From positions 62,001 through 126,000 of the IMG/VR virus record IMGVR_UViG_3300023184_000029: 64,000 bases of DNA, one strand, 5' to 3'. Below, one piece after another: positions 51,660-60,964 of the stretch. Within the stretch, counting starts at the first letter, position 1. Every line of letters begins with the position of its first letter. Origin of the DNA: a virus. The notes beneath the pieces were generated by a model. It saw nothing but the letters and a program-made list of their open reading frames with translations, searched no databases and was not told the DNA's origin. The position numbers and the translations under genes are program-made.

Positions 51660-51710
51660 CAAACTTATCAATATGAATATTATTAATCCATAATTTAAAA
51701 GAGTAACATT

Positions 51711-52031
51711 ATGCCATTTAGTTTTCCAAGTAGTCCAACAATCGGCCAACAAAGCACACAGAATGGACGATCATATACATGGTCCGGATCTGTGTGGGAA
51801 TTAACATCTAACGCCACCACCATTCCCGTAGTGGTAAATCAAATACTTAGTTATACAACAGTAGCAAATTTTCCATCATTAGGATCCTCAAGTTCTTATT
51901 ATATAGCAACTGATACTAGTCGATTATACCAGTGGACAGGTTCATTATATGTAGAAGTGGGGCCACCCATGACAGGTTTTACTAATGCTCAAGCAGCAAT
52001 TAATTTATTTTTATGGAGTAACTTTAGATAA
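51711..52031 (+). CDS. small fibre-tip protein
   Basis: 106-aa protein starting MPFSFPSSPTIGQQSTQNGR with YTWSGSVWELTS. The same N-terminus begins the glycine-rich protein at 53316, and SSYYIATDTSRLYQWTGSLY matches the end of the 48738 fibre. It is a mosaic of fibre modules. Confidence 0.75.
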   Translation: MPFSFPSSPTIGQQSTQNGRSYTWSGSVWELTSNATTIPVVVNQILSYTTVANFPSLGSSSSYYIATDTSRLYQWTGSLYVEVGPPMTGFTNAQAAINLFLWSNFR

Positions 52032-52043
52032 AGGGAGAATATT

Positions 52044-52427
52044 ATGGCAGTTAGTCCAAGTTTCGCAGCAGTACCAAGAATAGGGGCTGTTAGCATAGCA
52101 ACAGCAGAAGCATCCTATACATCTCCAACCAATTTTGGAACAGTTATTACTGGTGCTTCTACAGGAACCCGAATAGCAGAAATTGTTGTAAAAAATGCAG
52201 CTACCAGTGCTGCTGCTATTGTACGAATATTTTTACATGACGGTAGTACATACTGGTTATTTGATGAAGTTACTATAGCCGCAGCAACAGGATCATCCAC
52301 TGTTCAGCAAACTAGAGTCAGCACAACATATACCAATTTGATTCTACCATCCGCTTCATGGAGTGTTAGAGTTACTACAAGTGTTAGTCAAACAACTCAC
52401 GTTACAGCATTGGGGGCAGATTTATAA
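52044..52427 (+). CDS. tail-associated beta-sandwich protein
   Basis: 127-aa protein: ARIAEIVVKNAATS-type strand (TRIAEIVVKNAATSAAAIVR), then HDGSTYWLFDEVTI and a YTNLILPSASWSVRV end. It is a paralogue-like partner of 49497-49823 and sits before a glycine-rich protein, as that one sits before the adhesin. Confidence 0.68.
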   Translation: MAVSPSFAAVPRIGAVSIATAEASYTSPTNFGTVITGASTGTRIAEIVVKNAATSAAAIVRIFLHDGSTYWLFDEVTIAAATGSSTVQQTRVSTTYTNLILPSASWSVRVTTSVSQTTHVTALGADL

Positions 52428-53302
52428 TGAATAACGGTATCTACGGCTTCGGTTCGCTAATCACCAGTGCAATGCCCTACGCGAGTAGTCCAGTGTCGGC
52501 GGCTACCACGGTGCCTGTTACGGCTCTGGTGGTTGGCGGCGGCGGCGGTGGGAATGCCACATTCAATGGTTCGGGGGGTGGCGGTGGCGGGGGCGGATAC
52601 GTTTCAGCGAATCTTTTACTGCCAACAAACACATCGTTCACTGCCGATATCGGCGCAGGGGGCGCGGCCAGTAGCGTGATTGCAACAGCTACTCGTTTTG
52701 GGCCAATCGCCGCTGTTGGTGGTGGGGGTGGAACAGTACAAAACACCGTCAACGGGCGCGGCGGCAGCGGTGGCGGCGGAACTAATAATGCGACGACCGG
52801 AGGCGCGATTATCGTAACAGGGCAGGGCAATTCCGGCGGCAACGGGAACGCAACCGGCGGCGGTGGCGGCGGTGGTGCTGGGGCGGCGGGGAGTGCCGGA
52901 GCAGCAAACACTGGAGGTGCGGGCGGCAGCGGGGCTGCAAACACCATCACCGGTTCATCGGCCACCTACGCTGGCGGCGGCGGTGGTGGAACTAATACTG
53001 TTCCGGGGAGCGGAGGCGTTGGGGGTGCTGGCGGTACTGGTGGTGGCGGCAACGGAGGAGCAAGGTCTGACGCGATAACAGTTACGGCTGGCGGTCCGAA
53101 TACAGGAGGAGGCGGGGGCAGCGGCACTTTTGTCAACGGCAACAGCCAATCGCAACCGGGCGGCAGCGGCGTGATCATATTGCGTTTCTCTTCCGCCTAT
53201 CGAATCAGCCTGTCAGCGGGGCTGACCTCAACCATCGCGCCACTCGGGAGCGAAACTGTCGTGACGATCACGGCCGGAACGGGAACAGTTTCATTTAGTT
53301 AG
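52427..53302 (+). CDS. glycine-rich tail tip protein, very GC-rich
   Basis: 291-aa protein with long Gly/Ala runs (for example ALVVGGGGGGNATFNGSGGG) from ~30 to 250 and a beta-strand C-terminal cap (SGVIILRFSSAYRISLSAGL). The polyglycine-II sandwich typical of host-range tail tips (T4-like gp38, S16) is the obvious model. GC content is far above the rest of the window, suggesting transfer from a GC-rich source. Confidence 0.8.
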   Translation: MNNGIYGFGSLITSAMPYASSPVSAATTVPVTALVVGGGGGGNATFNGSGGGGGGGGYVSANLLLPTNTSFTADIGAGGAASSVIATATRFGPIAAVGGGGGTVQNTVNGRGGSGGGGTNNATTGGAIIVTGQGNSGGNGNATGGGGGGGAGAAGSAGAANTGGAGGSGAANTITGSSATYAGGGGGGTNTVPGSGGVGGAGGTGGGGNGGARSDAITVTAGGPNTGGGGGSGTFVNGNSQSQPGGSGVIILRFSSAYRISLSAGLTSTIAPLGSETVVTITAGTGTVSFS

Positions 53303-53315
53303 TAGGAGTTTATTT

Positions 53316-54284
53316 ATGCCATTTTCTTTTCCAAGTAGTCCAACAGTGGGTCAATTATCCAGACAGAATGGACGTATCTATCGGTGGAACGGATATTCGT
53401 GGGATTTGTTGTCTGATTCTTTTCAATCAATAAAAGCTTTATTAGTTGGTGGGGGTGGACCGGGAGGATATGGAGGAACTAATGGTGGTTCGGTAGACTT
53501 GGCGGGAGGAGGAGGTGGTGCTGGAGCTTTTGTTGAATTAACATCAGTCAATATATCACTGAACACTCCTTATACGATTTCAATCGGCGCTGGCGGGGCA
53601 ATATCTAGTTCAGTCCCGGTGAACAATGGCAATTTTTCTAGATTTGATGTTTATTATGCTATCGGGGGAGGTTGTGGCGGCGGCATTGCTACTTTGGCAA
53701 GAATTGGAAACTCGGGAGGAAGCGGAGGCGGCAGCGGTAGTTACATGGGAGCTAATACTTTCGGTAAAACTATGATTCCTCTGTACGGAAATAACGGCGG
53801 CAACGGAGCATTTACAGGTTTTTATAATGCAGCGGGCGGCGGCGGCGGAGCAAATACAGCAGGAAACAATAACGCAGGTACCGCAGGCGGTAGCGGCGGA
53901 AACGGAACAACTTCGTCCATCCCAAATACATCAGCAACGCCACCAGCGAATACTAACACCTTTTGTGGCGGCGGCGGTGGTGCCGGTGCGGCAGTTTCTG
54001 GAAGTAGCGGCTCCGGCGGAACTGGTGGCGGCGGAACGGGTGCGGTCAGCAGCCCATCAAGAGCTTCTACTGCCGGAACAGCCAATACCGGTGGAGGTGG
54101 AGGTGGAGGTTACAACGGAGCAACATTAGTTTCCTCTAATGGAGGATCTGGTATAGTAGTTTTAAGGTTTTCATCAACATTAAATTATACGGTAGGTGTT
54201 GGATTAACATACACCTCTTCCACATCTGAAAATGAAACCATTCTTGTTTTTACAGCAGGAACGGATACTATTACATTTAGTTAA
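53316..54284 (+). CDS. glycine-rich tail tip protein
   Basis: 322-aa protein with the attachment N-terminus MPFSFPSSPTVGQLSRQNGR then WNGYSWDLLS, a glycine-rich core and the same C-terminal cap (SGIVVLRFSSTLNYTVGVGL). Homologous in design to 52427-53302 but with lower GC content. Two alternative tips may provide a broadened or switchable host range. Confidence 0.8.
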   Translation: MPFSFPSSPTVGQLSRQNGRIYRWNGYSWDLLSDSFQSIKALLVGGGGPGGYGGTNGGSVDLAGGGGGAGAFVELTSVNISLNTPYTISIGAGGAISSSVPVNNGNFSRFDVYYAIGGGCGGGIATLARIGNSGGSGGGSGSYMGANTFGKTMIPLYGNNGGNGAFTGFYNAAGGGGGANTAGNNNAGTAGGSGGNGTTSSIPNTSATPPANTNTFCGGGGGAGAAVSGSSGSGGTGGGGTGAVSSPSRASTAGTANTGGGGGGGYNGATLVSSNGGSGIVVLRFSSTLNYTVGVGLTYTSSTSENETILVFTAGTDTITFS

Positions 54285-54297
54285 AGGAGAAAAATTT

Positions 54298-54597
54298 ATG
54301 GCACACTATGCATTTTTAGATTCTAATAATATTGTAACCGAAGTTATTGTGGGTAGAGATGAGAATGAACTTAATATTGATTGGGAAAAATATTATGGTG
54401 ATTTTAGAGGCCAAGTTTGTAAAAGAACCAGTTATAACACTTATGCCAATACTCACAAAACTGGCGGAACTCCATATAGGGGTAATTATGCTGGAATAGG
54501 TTATTATTATGATGCTAATTTAGATGCTTTTATTCCTCCAAAACCTAGTGAAGAAGCAGTATTTGACAACAATACCTGTTCTTGGATAGTTTCTTAA
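54298..54597 (+). CDS. conserved phage protein near tail fibres
   Basis: 99-aa protein: MAHYAFLDSNNIVTEVIVGR, NTYANTHKTGGTPYRGNYAG, IPPKPSEEAVFDNNTCSWIV. This family is common in phages of aquatic bacteria and has no known role. RBS AAAGGAGAAAAATTT supports 54298; the frame extends upstream to 54232 inside the previous gene. Confidence 0.82.
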   Translation: MAHYAFLDSNNIVTEVIVGRDENELNIDWEKYYGDFRGQVCKRTSYNTYANTHKTGGTPYRGNYAGIGYYYDANLDAFIPPKPSEEAVFDNNTCSWIVS

Positions 54598-54633
54598 TTA
54601 GTAACTTAAAGTACAATATACATATATACCAAA

Positions 54634-54667
54634 GGGTGTATTCTTGAATATACTCTATAATTTTTTA
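54634..54667 (+). terminator. weak intrinsic terminator
   Basis: GGGTGTAT-TCTTGA-ATATACTC stem (8 bp with G-U pairs) followed by TATAATTTTTT, closing the fibre block. Confidence 0.5.
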
Positions 54668-54687
54668 CTTTTAAGGAATAAAATATA

Positions 54688-55224
54688 ATGTCTTGGCAAA
54701 TAGAAATCCCATTGATTACTAGAACCTTAATTAATGATTTATCAGATCAGCCACAATATAGTGACGAAAGAATAGTACAGCTCGTTACTATAGCTGCTCA
54801 ATATGTTAAGAGCGAAATTAATCTTGGTAGAACATATAATATAGATATTGTTAATCAAATTATTAGTCCTGATCCTACAAATCCTGATCCTGGTAATCCA
54901 TTAGCTAGAGACAATGATTATATCGGTTTTATTGCTTTAAAATCAGCCTGTTTATTAGATCAAAGCACACTAAGAACAAAAGCTTTGATGGAAGGAATTA
55001 GAGCAAGTTTAGGACCAGCAGTTATTAGTGTTGCAGGAAACATAAGAGCTTATCAGATTTTGCTTGAGCAAGGCCCATGCTCAACATATCAAGAACTGCG
55101 TAGTCAATATGAGTTTGGAAACGCTAACGCTATTAGGGCTATGATGAGCCCATTCGTTGGTAACAAGTTTGATCCCAGAGCTATTCAACTCAATCCTTTT
55201 AGAAGCAGAGATATTTACTCTTAG
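54688..55224 (+). CDS. head-tail connector protein
   Basis: 178-aa helical protein: LINDLSDQPQYSDERIVQLV, FIALKSACLLDQSTLRTKAL and AGNIRAYQILLEQGPCSTYQ. Helical content and size fit adaptor/connector proteins below the portal. Position after the fibre block and before the neck/tail genes agrees. RBS AAGGAATAAAA. Confidence 0.6.
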   Translation: MSWQIEIPLITRTLINDLSDQPQYSDERIVQLVTIAAQYVKSEINLGRTYNIDIVNQIISPDPTNPDPGNPLARDNDYIGFIALKSACLLDQSTLRTKALMEGIRASLGPAVISVAGNIRAYQILLEQGPCSTYQELRSQYEFGNANAIRAMMSPFVGNKFDPRAIQLNPFRSRDIYS

Positions 55225-55255
55225 TAAATTTTTTTAATTAATCAGAAAGTATTAT

Positions 55256-56263
55256 ATGCCAGCAGCTAATTATAATTTTTTAATCGAACAAAGTTCAGAT
55301 TTTATTATTACTTTTCAGTATACCGATGAAAACGGAGTCTCGGTAGATCTTACAGACAGTTGTGTTAAATTAAGATATCTCACTAACAACAAAATACAGG
55401 GAATATTTACAAATGGTCTGGTTGATGGTCTTAGTCCTAATCTTATCACAAATGGTTATGAACTTACCACAACTAATACTGGGCTTATTATATTAAGATT
55501 AGCTTCTACTCTTACGTCTACTTATATTTTTGATAATGCTGTTTATGATTTAGATGTACAGTTTGATATAACAGATATTAATGGAACTAGAATTAGTAAT
55601 ACTAGGGTGGCGACTGGCACAATAACAATTGTTAAAAAATATTTTCCATCTATAATAGGATGTGATATATCATCTGGTGAATTAAATATTACTCCTACCC
55701 CTACACCAGCCGGATCATCTCCTACTCCAACACCAACACCAGCTTATTCCACGGACCTGTGTTTTCCTGAGTGTATAGATTTAGACGTATATTCAGTAGT
55801 ATATACCGGATCGTCTATGAATATACCAGATAATAATATTTGTAGCGGTATTATTAGTACTTCGGATTCTAGAAGTATAGAAAATGTAGAAGTAGCAATT
55901 AATGGTTTAAGACATAATTCTCCTCAAGATCTAACATTTATTTTGGCCCCGCCCAATGGAAATAAAATTCTATTATCTTCTCATAATAAAATAGGAAACT
56001 ATAATCCTGGATTTAGTTTTATGTTTTCTAATAAAGCTACAGCAGGGAATTATTTAAATAACATATATTCTGGTGGCGTCTGTTCTATTTTGGATAAAAC
56101 CAGTAGTATTAAGTTTCAGAATAGCTCTTTAGAACCAGGATTTAATCATCTATTTGGGTCTTCAACAACAGGAAATTGGACTTTATATATAAAAGATGAT
56201 GATCCTGGAGTTTCTGGTTCTATAGATTCATGGAAGCTTATTATTACATACTTACCAGAGTAA
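55256..56263 (+). CDS. tail protein with proprotein-convertase P-domain
   Basis: 335-aa protein. Residues ~1-140 repeat the 46706 baseplate-type domain (NYNFLIEQSSDFIITFQYTD ... GTITIVKKYFPSI). A TPTPTPAGSSPTPTPTPA linker follows. Residues ~170-335 form a P/Homo B domain (VEVAINGLRHNSPQDLTFIL, PPNGNKILL, GNWTLYIKDDDPGVSGSIDS, WKLII). P-domains normally cap subtilisin-type proteases and fold as jelly rolls, so here one serves as a virion receptor-binding or carbohydrate-binding module. Confidence 0.8.
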   Translation: MPAANYNFLIEQSSDFIITFQYTDENGVSVDLTDSCVKLRYLTNNKIQGIFTNGLVDGLSPNLITNGYELTTTNTGLIILRLASTLTSTYIFDNAVYDLDVQFDITDINGTRISNTRVATGTITIVKKYFPSIIGCDISSGELNITPTPTPAGSSPTPTPTPAYSTDLCFPECIDLDVYSVVYTGSSMNIPDNNICSGIISTSDSRSIENVEVAINGLRHNSPQDLTFILAPPNGNKILLSSHNKIGNYNPGFSFMFSNKATAGNYLNNIYSGGVCSILDKTSSIKFQNSSLEPGFNHLFGSSTTGNWTLYIKDDDPGVSGSIDSWKLIITYLPE

Positions 56264-56266
56264 AAC

Positions 56267-56467
56267 ATGAATATTATTCAAATACTAAATAGATCTTATA
56301 TATTATCGGCATCTACATATTATTTGAGTATTGATAGTATTAATACTGATACTAATACTATTAGAATAAAAAAGAATATAGGTTCAGGATCTGTTAATTT
56401 ACTTATTGATAATAAAATATCTATACAAAAAGAACAGCCTATTATACTATTAATTCAAGAGAGATAA
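56267..56467 (+). CDS. small tail-associated protein
   Basis: 66-aa Ser/Ile-rich protein (YYLSIDSINTDTNTIRIKKN), beta-rich. It is tightly packed between the P-domain and following genes, with a TAATAATG junction. No family recognised. Confidence 0.6.
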   Translation: MNIIQILNRSYILSASTYYLSIDSINTDTNTIRIKKNIGSGSVNLLIDNKISIQKEQPIILLIQER

Positions 56468-56469
56468 TA

Positions 56470-56997
56470 ATGAATCCATTTTCTGACACCATATCTCAAC
56501 ATCTTAAAAATACGTTTAATCAGGCCATAGACAGCTTACTGCAACAAGGGGCATTGACCATACCGTGTAAACTAGTTTATAGCAATACTACTAATAATAA
56601 TTTATGCAATAATTGTTTTTATGATAATATTTCTAAATTATCTTCTAATTTATATAATAATACCGGCCCACAACCTTTTCCAGATAATACTATTTGTCCA
56701 ATATGTTTAGGAGCAGGATTATTTCAGAATGATTTTACAGAAATAGTGCATATGGCTGTAATTTTTGATAGTAAATATTTTATGAATTGGTCATCTAAAT
56801 CCGTACAGATAAGTAGTGGTCTAGTTCAAACTATTTGTAATATTAATTTAATGTCTAAAATTTTAGATGCTAATGAAATTATTTTTGATAATTCAAATAA
56901 TAATATAAATTATGTTTCTTGTCAAAGAGCAGGACATCCAGAGCCTTGTGGTTTTGGAGATAATAGATATATTATAACAATGTGGAAAAATAAATGA
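56470..56997 (+). CDS. neck or tail-completion protein with zinc site
   Basis: 175-aa protein. CNNCFYDNISKLSSNLYNNT and CPICLGAGLF give two CxxC pairs ~35 residues apart, probably structural zinc. MAVIFDSKYFMNWSSKSVQI and MSKILDANEIIF are beta segments. Similar Cys-containing proteins occur between connector and tail genes in other phages. Confidence 0.6.
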   Translation: MNPFSDTISQHLKNTFNQAIDSLLQQGALTIPCKLVYSNTTNNNLCNNCFYDNISKLSSNLYNNTGPQPFPDNTICPICLGAGLFQNDFTEIVHMAVIFDSKYFMNWSSKSVQISSGLVQTICNINLMSKILDANEIIFDNSNNNINYVSCQRAGHPEPCGFGDNRYIITMWKNK

Positions 56998-57638
56998 ATA
57001 TCACTGTTAGTCTCTTAGAAAGCAGTGCTGATATTAAAGATCAGATACTAGTAGCTATAAAAAATCATATAGAATCTAAACTACCCAAAGCTTCTAAAGC
57101 GGCTACAGATAAAATCCATCCATTAATTATAAAAGGATTAAAAGAAGAACCAGAATATCAGTCTTTAGTTGGCGGAGATCTAAGATTAGGGATGGGAATA
57201 GCAGATAGCTCTAAAGTAGATGATATTATTGAAAAATTAGCTTCTACTATTAGTATAGAAAATAAACCAATCACAATTGGCTCAAATGGATTGTTGGGTG
57301 GATTTGTGATCACAGCTATACATTCAGAAAATTTTAATGGCTTGTTAACAGACGACAGCGCTGTGGTTGTTGATACAGAAAAGGGTTACTCTTTACCGTG
57401 GCTTGATTGGTTATTGTTGCAAGGAAATAAAACCATTATTACTGACTATACTATGAAGGTTGGTCCTAATCCAAATTCTAGAACAGGCATGGCTATTATG
57501 GTTGAGTCTGATAGAAATTGGAGAGTGCCTCCCTCTTTTGCTGGTACAAAAACTAATAACTGGACAACCAGAGCAATACAACGAATTCAAAAAGAAGTAG
57601 AGAATATTATACTTAAGGAAGTTGAAAAAATTATATGA
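56994..57638 (+). CDS. neck/tail completion protein
   Basis: 214-aa protein. An N-terminal helix (LLESSADIKDQILVAIKNHI), then GIADSSKVDDIIEKLAS, GGFVITAIHSENF and RTGMAIMVESDRNWRVPPSF. This matches the layout of phage tail-completion/minor-tail proteins acting at the head-tail joint. It overlaps both neighbours by 4 nt. Confidence 0.62.
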   Translation: MNITVSLLESSADIKDQILVAIKNHIESKLPKASKAATDKIHPLIIKGLKEEPEYQSLVGGDLRLGMGIADSSKVDDIIEKLASTISIENKPITIGSNGLLGGFVITAIHSENFNGLLTDDSAVVVDTEKGYSLPWLDWLLLQGNKTIITDYTMKVGPNPNSRTGMAIMVESDRNWRVPPSFAGTKTNNWTTRAIQRIQKEVENIILKEVEKII

Positions 57639-58579
57639 GTACTTTTGATTTTGTAGAAGATATTGGTTCTAGAGGACCAACAGCTAATTTAGAAGATAAT
57701 CTTAAAAGTTTTCTGGACTGGTCTTTTCTGAATATTGGAGGATTTATAAATATCAATATTCCACCAAGCGGATCCCCCGCCACCCAGCAAAGCCTGCATA
57801 AACTAATACCATCTACTGAAACTGGATACTCTCCTGGTCGAGTATGGGAAACAGCAAGAAAAGATTGGGTTTATGAAACTGGTGTTGTTCATAATAATAT
57901 TTCCCCGATTCCTATCTCTGGTATTTATGTTAATAAAACATTTTTACCGGCCCCCACAGGAAATAGCCAATATTCATATACTTTAGACTATCCTCTTGGT
58001 AGAATTATTTTTAATAACAATATTAATACTAATAGTCAAATTGAGTTAAATTATTCTTCTAGATATATACAAGTATATAAATCTAACGAATCTGTTTGGT
58101 GGAAGACTCTAGAGAATATATTTTATAATCCATCTGATTCTAAAGCCAATAATATAAAAGATATAACATCTGTTCATAGAATAGAAATGCCTGCTATAAT
58201 GATAGAATCTACCCCTAGAGTAGTACTTACTCCTCATGAGCTTGGCACAAGGGCTAATATTATTACTCAGGATGTATTATTACATATTTTTACAAATAAT
58301 CCTGTACAAAGAGATAATATTATTAGTATTTTATTATTACAAAAAGATAAGTCTTTAAGACTATATGATATTAATAAGGTGGTCAAAGCAAAAGTTAATC
58401 CGGTGGATAACCTGGGACAACCCAATCCTAATAGATTAAATTATGATCAACTTATAAATGATATATTATATAGAGCTAATTATTTTAATATTAGAAATAT
58501 TTCTATTTCTGAGCTAAATACTATAACCTCTAGTTTATATAATGGTATCTTAAGACTGAGTTTGGAAATTTTTCCATGA
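57635..58579 (+). CDS. tail sheath-or-neck structural protein
   Basis: 314-aa protein with SFLNIGGFININIPPSGSPA, YTLDYPLGRIIFNNNINTNS and a long beta-rich middle. I recognise no named family. Its place between the neck and tail-tube genes suggests a neck or tail-terminator role. Confidence 0.6.
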   Translation: MSTFDFVEDIGSRGPTANLEDNLKSFLDWSFLNIGGFININIPPSGSPATQQSLHKLIPSTETGYSPGRVWETARKDWVYETGVVHNNISPIPISGIYVNKTFLPAPTGNSQYSYTLDYPLGRIIFNNNINTNSQIELNYSSRYIQVYKSNESVWWKTLENIFYNPSDSKANNIKDITSVHRIEMPAIMIESTPRVVLTPHELGTRANIITQDVLLHIFTNNPVQRDNIISILLLQKDKSLRLYDINKVVKAKVNPVDNLGQPNPNRLNYDQLINDILYRANYFNIRNISISELNTITSSLYNGILRLSLEIFP

Positions 58580-58675
58580 TTCCGTATATATGGTGTAACT
58601 AGTATTAGTCTACAATATGATTGATCAAGACTCTTAAAATTTCTTTAAAAAAATCAATGTCTAGGAGAAATTAAT

Positions 58676-59743
58676 ATGCCAGCCACAGCCAATAACAGAA
58701 TTTTTTACGCCACACAAGCTATTCAATTACAGCCTCAAGACAGAGACGGCACAAAATGGCAAGGCGGAAGCGATTGGATTACTCCACTAGGTATCCAAAG
58801 CGCTGGTATGACAACAAACTTTAATTTAGAGCAAGTTTTTACACTAGGTCAACTAGAACTATATGATAACATTGAGAATGTTCCTGAAGTTCAGGTAACA
58901 TTAAATAAAGTATTAGATGGCACAATGCCACTATATCTAATTTGCATGGGTGGATCTGCTCTTGATGCTAGTGGTAAAAATATTGTAGAATTAGCTAATA
59001 ATAGAGTTAATTTTAGACTTGGTATATGGCCCGATAATCAGGGCGCTGCTAGCGGCACTGTTCAGAATTATGTTGATTGCAGTGGTATGTATCTATCTAA
59101 CTTTAGTTATACTATTCCTGTCGAAGGTAACTCCACAGAAGATGTTACACTAGTAGGAAATAATAAATTGTGGAATGCTAATACAGCCATGGCAGCTACT
59201 CAGTTTGATACAGAAAAGAGTTCTGTACAAACTATCAGAAGATACAATATGAATTATAGTGGCTCAACACTACCAACAGGAGTAGCAGGTATTCCTGTTC
59301 CATCTGGCAGAACCAAACCATATCTACAGAGCGTTAAGATTAGCGCAGACCTTGGTCGTGAAGCTATTTATGAACTAGGTTCCATGGCTCCTTATTATCG
59401 TTATGTTAAGTTCCCTCTTGAAGTAACATCAGAATTCGAAATTATTGCTAATGACGGAGATCAAATGGACGCTAGCGACTTTTCAAGTTTAACTGGCTGT
59501 GGTAATGTTTACAAAAATGTTCAAGACAAAACTGTAGTTGTACAGGTTTGTGGTGGTGAATCTGGAGATAATTTAACACTAGATCTTGGGGCCAAGAACA
59601 AGCTAACTAGTGTTAACTATAGTGGTGGCGATACTGGCGGAGCTAATGCTACTATTACTTATAGTTTCCAGACATTTAACCACTTCGTAATGACTGGCGC
59701 TGGCTCATTTAACAATGTAAATCTTGTATGGCCAGAGAATTGA
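58676..59743 (+). CDS. major tail tube protein
   Basis: 355-aa protein: FYATQAIQLQPQDRDGTKWQ, NFNLEQVFTLGQLELYDNIE, VEGNSTEDVTLVGNNKLW and TITYSFQTFNHFVMTGAGSF. Beta-sandwich organisation, high expression-type codons (C-ending) and location before the chaperone and tape-measure genes fit a tail tube protein. RBS AGGAGAAATTAAT. Confidence 0.75.
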   Translation: MPATANNRIFYATQAIQLQPQDRDGTKWQGGSDWITPLGIQSAGMTTNFNLEQVFTLGQLELYDNIENVPEVQVTLNKVLDGTMPLYLICMGGSALDASGKNIVELANNRVNFRLGIWPDNQGAASGTVQNYVDCSGMYLSNFSYTIPVEGNSTEDVTLVGNNKLWNANTAMAATQFDTEKSSVQTIRRYNMNYSGSTLPTGVAGIPVPSGRTKPYLQSVKISADLGREAIYELGSMAPYYRYVKFPLEVTSEFEIIANDGDQMDASDFSSLTGCGNVYKNVQDKTVVVQVCGGESGDNLTLDLGAKNKLTSVNYSGGDTGGANATITYSFQTFNHFVMTGAGSFNNVNLVWPEN

Positions 59744-59784
59744 TAGTTATTAGATAAGTAGATACATAATATAGGAACAAAAGG

Positions 59785-59928
59785 ATGGATGATTTATTTA
59801 TAGTAATAGGTAAATTATATACTGATTTATCTAATAGTCAAAAATATATAGAGATGCTACAACAGCAGCTCAGGGACAAAAATCAGGAAATTCTGGAGCT
59901 TAAGAAGCCCAAAGTAAAAGATGAATGA
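59785..59928 (+). CDS. 47-aa coiled-coil protein
   Basis: MDDLFIVIGKLYTDLSNSQK ... MLQQQLRDKNQEILELKKPK is a coiled-coil helix. RBS AAAAGG; its stop overlaps the next ATG by 8 nt. Possibly a small tail-assembly factor. Confidence 0.62.
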   Translation: MDDLFIVIGKLYTDLSNSQKYIEMLQQQLRDKNQEILELKKPKVKDE

Positions 59929-60961
59929 TCAAGATGTGGAGCTTTATCTTAACAGGATTTTTACAGGAATTCTATATTTTTATTTTAAGAATGAACAATA
60001 TGAATTAAGATCGGCTCCTAATCATATCAAATATCAAGGAAGTTTAATATATAATAATATTATCAATGAAGAAAAATACAACGAATGGATAAGAGAAGAA
60101 AATTTAATTCCCGTAATGATAAACCTAGGATTGTGGCAAAAGGATACTGATAAGCTAATAACTAAATTAGAAAAAAAAATAGAAGACTCTAAAGTGGAAC
60201 TATATAAGAATTCAACACAAAAAGATAATCTTAAGAAAATTAGGAAAAATCTGACAGAAACCAGAGAAAGTATGAATAATATTCTATCAAAAAAGAATGA
60301 ATTTATGAATCATACTTTAGAAGGATATGCAATGGCTATAAAGAACGAATATATTATATGTAATACTATATTCAAAAATAATAAAAAAGTTTTTGATAGT
60401 ACTAATAGAAATACTTCATCTTATACAGACTTTAATGATATAGTTAATGAAATAAATCATAATACTATTAATATGGATCAACTTAAATTTTTGGCTCGCA
60501 GTTCTATGTGGAGATCTTACTGGAATGCTAATAAAAATAATGTTTTTAGTACTCAGGTTATAGATTGGACAGATGACCAAAGAAATTTAGTTAATATTAC
60601 AAAAATGTATGATAATATATATGAAAATGAACATTGTCCCCCAGATTCTATTATTAATGACGATGATATGCTTGATGGTTGGATGATTCTGCAAAGAAGA
60701 AAAAGAGAAAAAGAGAAGACTCAGCAAAGCATAGATGAGCTTAATCCTAATCTTAAAAACGCTAATGAGGTTTTCTTATTTGCTAATAATAATGAGTCTT
60801 ATGAAGAAATTACTTCTTTGAATAGCGCTGAAGCTAGTGCTAGACTTAAGGAAAAGATGAATTATATTAAAACAGCGGGAACCGTAGATGATAGCAAACT
60901 CCCAGACGTACAAAGAGAACTATTACAACAACGAAATGATATGCTTAAAAATAGGAAATAA
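59921..60961 (+). CDS. coiled-coil tail assembly protein
   Basis: 346-aa helical, highly charged protein (ITKLEKKIEDSKVELYKNST ... KKIRKNLTETRESMNNILSK). Position two genes before the tape measure is where tail-assembly chaperones lie. The N-terminal ~70 residues with YFKNEQYELRSAPNHIKYQG look like a small domain of a larger chaperone family. Confidence 0.6.
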   Translation: MNDQDVELYLNRIFTGILYFYFKNEQYELRSAPNHIKYQGSLIYNNIINEEKYNEWIREENLIPVMINLGLWQKDTDKLITKLEKKIEDSKVELYKNSTQKDNLKKIRKNLTETRESMNNILSKKNEFMNHTLEGYAMAIKNEYIICNTIFKNNKKVFDSTNRNTSSYTDFNDIVNEINHNTINMDQLKFLARSSMWRSYWNANKNNVFSTQVIDWTDDQRNLVNITKMYDNIYENEHCPPDSIINDDDMLDGWMILQRRKREKEKTQQSIDELNPNLKNANEVFLFANNNESYEEITSLNSAEASARLKEKMNYIKTAGTVDDSKLPDVQRELLQQRNDMLKNRK

Positions 60962-60964
60962 ATT

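Noticed and set aside
49983-53178. Several long frames antisense to the adhesin and glycine-rich genes
   Set aside because: They are complements of repetitive GC-rich coding sequence, for example Pro/Val runs opposite Gly runs.
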